A stretch of DNA of 6,176 nt from Bacteroidales bacterium Bact_16 (GTDB lineage Bacteria; Bacteroidota; Bacteroidia; Bacteroidales; UBA932): positions 1-6,176 of the forward strand of contig LUZH01000039.1 in NCBI GenBank assembly GCA_001602885.1. The letters run 5' to 3'. Below, one piece after another: positions 6,045-6,176 of this stretch. The translations under genes and the position numbers were made by a program. The stretch's first letter is position 1. Every line of letters begins with the position of its first letter. The notes beneath the pieces were generated by a model that saw only the letters and a list, made by a program, of their open reading frames with translations, was not told the origin of the DNA and ran no database searches.

Positions 6045-6176
6045 ATGAGATTCTGGCAATCCTGGGATGAAGAAGAGCGGGCCGCAGCCGTGCGGATCGC
6101 AGGTCTGTGCGTCGCCGCGCTGACCCTCTTCATCTTCATCTCCACCTTCTCCTACCTCTTCCACTGGCGGGAAGAC
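6045..6176 (+). CDS. ftsK: Probable DNA translocase FtsK, N-terminal fragment cut by the window edge
   Basis: 44 codons are present and the frame stays open to the edge. After a short charged start (MRFWQSWDEEERAAAVR) comes a hydrophobic segment at about 18-39 ending in SYLFHWRED. This closely resembles the first transmembrane helix of Bacteroidota FtsK/SpoIIIE proteins, where a serine- and phenylalanine-rich helix ends in a (F/T)xWK/RxDQS-like stretch. Full-length FtsK would have four membrane helices, a linker, the RecA-like motor and a gamma domain; none of these are visible here. FtsK pumps DNA at the division septum and activates XerCD resolution. The ATG directly follows the DUF4290 stop (TAA then ATG, no gap), which suggests translational coupling. 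The family call rests on one helix, so another membrane protein remains possible. Confidence 0.65.
   Translation, partial: MRFWQSWDEEERAAAVRIAGLCVAALTLFIFISTFSYLFHWRED

Noticed and set aside
5331..6164. A 277-codon minus-strand frame antisense to DUF4290 and the FtsK-like start
   Set aside because: The Leu/Val/His/Asp-rich translation is the complement of GC-rich codons, and the plus-strand frames match known families.
1..6176. CRISPR array, tRNA/rRNA genes, insertion sequence, phage or defence system
   Set aside because: No regularly spaced repeats, cloverleaf-like segments, transposase or defence-protein motifs were seen; nearly all sequence is covered by recognisable chromosomal genes.

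Overview
The window looks like a GC-rich member of the Bacteroidales, probably an uncultured gut or rumen lineage. The evidence is the gene set: a DUF4290 protein (a family largely confined to Bacteroidota), a FISUMP-domain lipoprotein and a short ComEC. In addition, the start regions lack Shine-Dalgarno sequences, and there are Bacteroidota-type promoter elements (TTTG / TAnnTTTG) in short AT-rich gaps between GC-rich genes. The genus cannot be fixed from this sequence.

Layout from left to right. On the minus strand, 1-2140 carries the acetate-producing pair ackA (complete) and pta (its 3' end lies off the left edge), separated by 5 bases and driven by a clear promoter at 2170-2201. Diverging from ackA on the plus strand is a short comEC-like gene (2214-3278). 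It converges with, and overlaps by 8 bp, a minus-strand gene for a FISUMP-domain lipoprotein (3271-4275). The rho-independent terminator of that lipoprotein gene (3206-3234) lies inside the last codons of comEC. Diverging from the lipoprotein gene is a plus-strand series: an ApbE-type FAD:protein FMN transferase lipoprotein (4359-5330), a DUF4290 protein (5364-6044), and the first 44 codons of what looks like the DNA translocase FtsK (6045 to the right edge), whose ATG directly follows the DUF4290 stop.

How the genes work together: AckA and Pta form the acetyl-CoA to acetate pathway that yields ATP in fermentation. ApbE attaches FMN to respiratory or redox subunits such as NqrC or RnfG, but no such partner is in the window. 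ComEC is a DNA-uptake channel family. FtsK acts in chromosome segregation and division. These are mostly housekeeping genes packed tightly on alternating strands. I see no tRNA, rRNA, CRISPR array, insertion sequence, phage or defence locus, and no strong case for a new multi-gene system. The most unusual points are the reduced comEC with a neighbour's terminator in its 3' end, and the recurring short-leader promoter arrangement.
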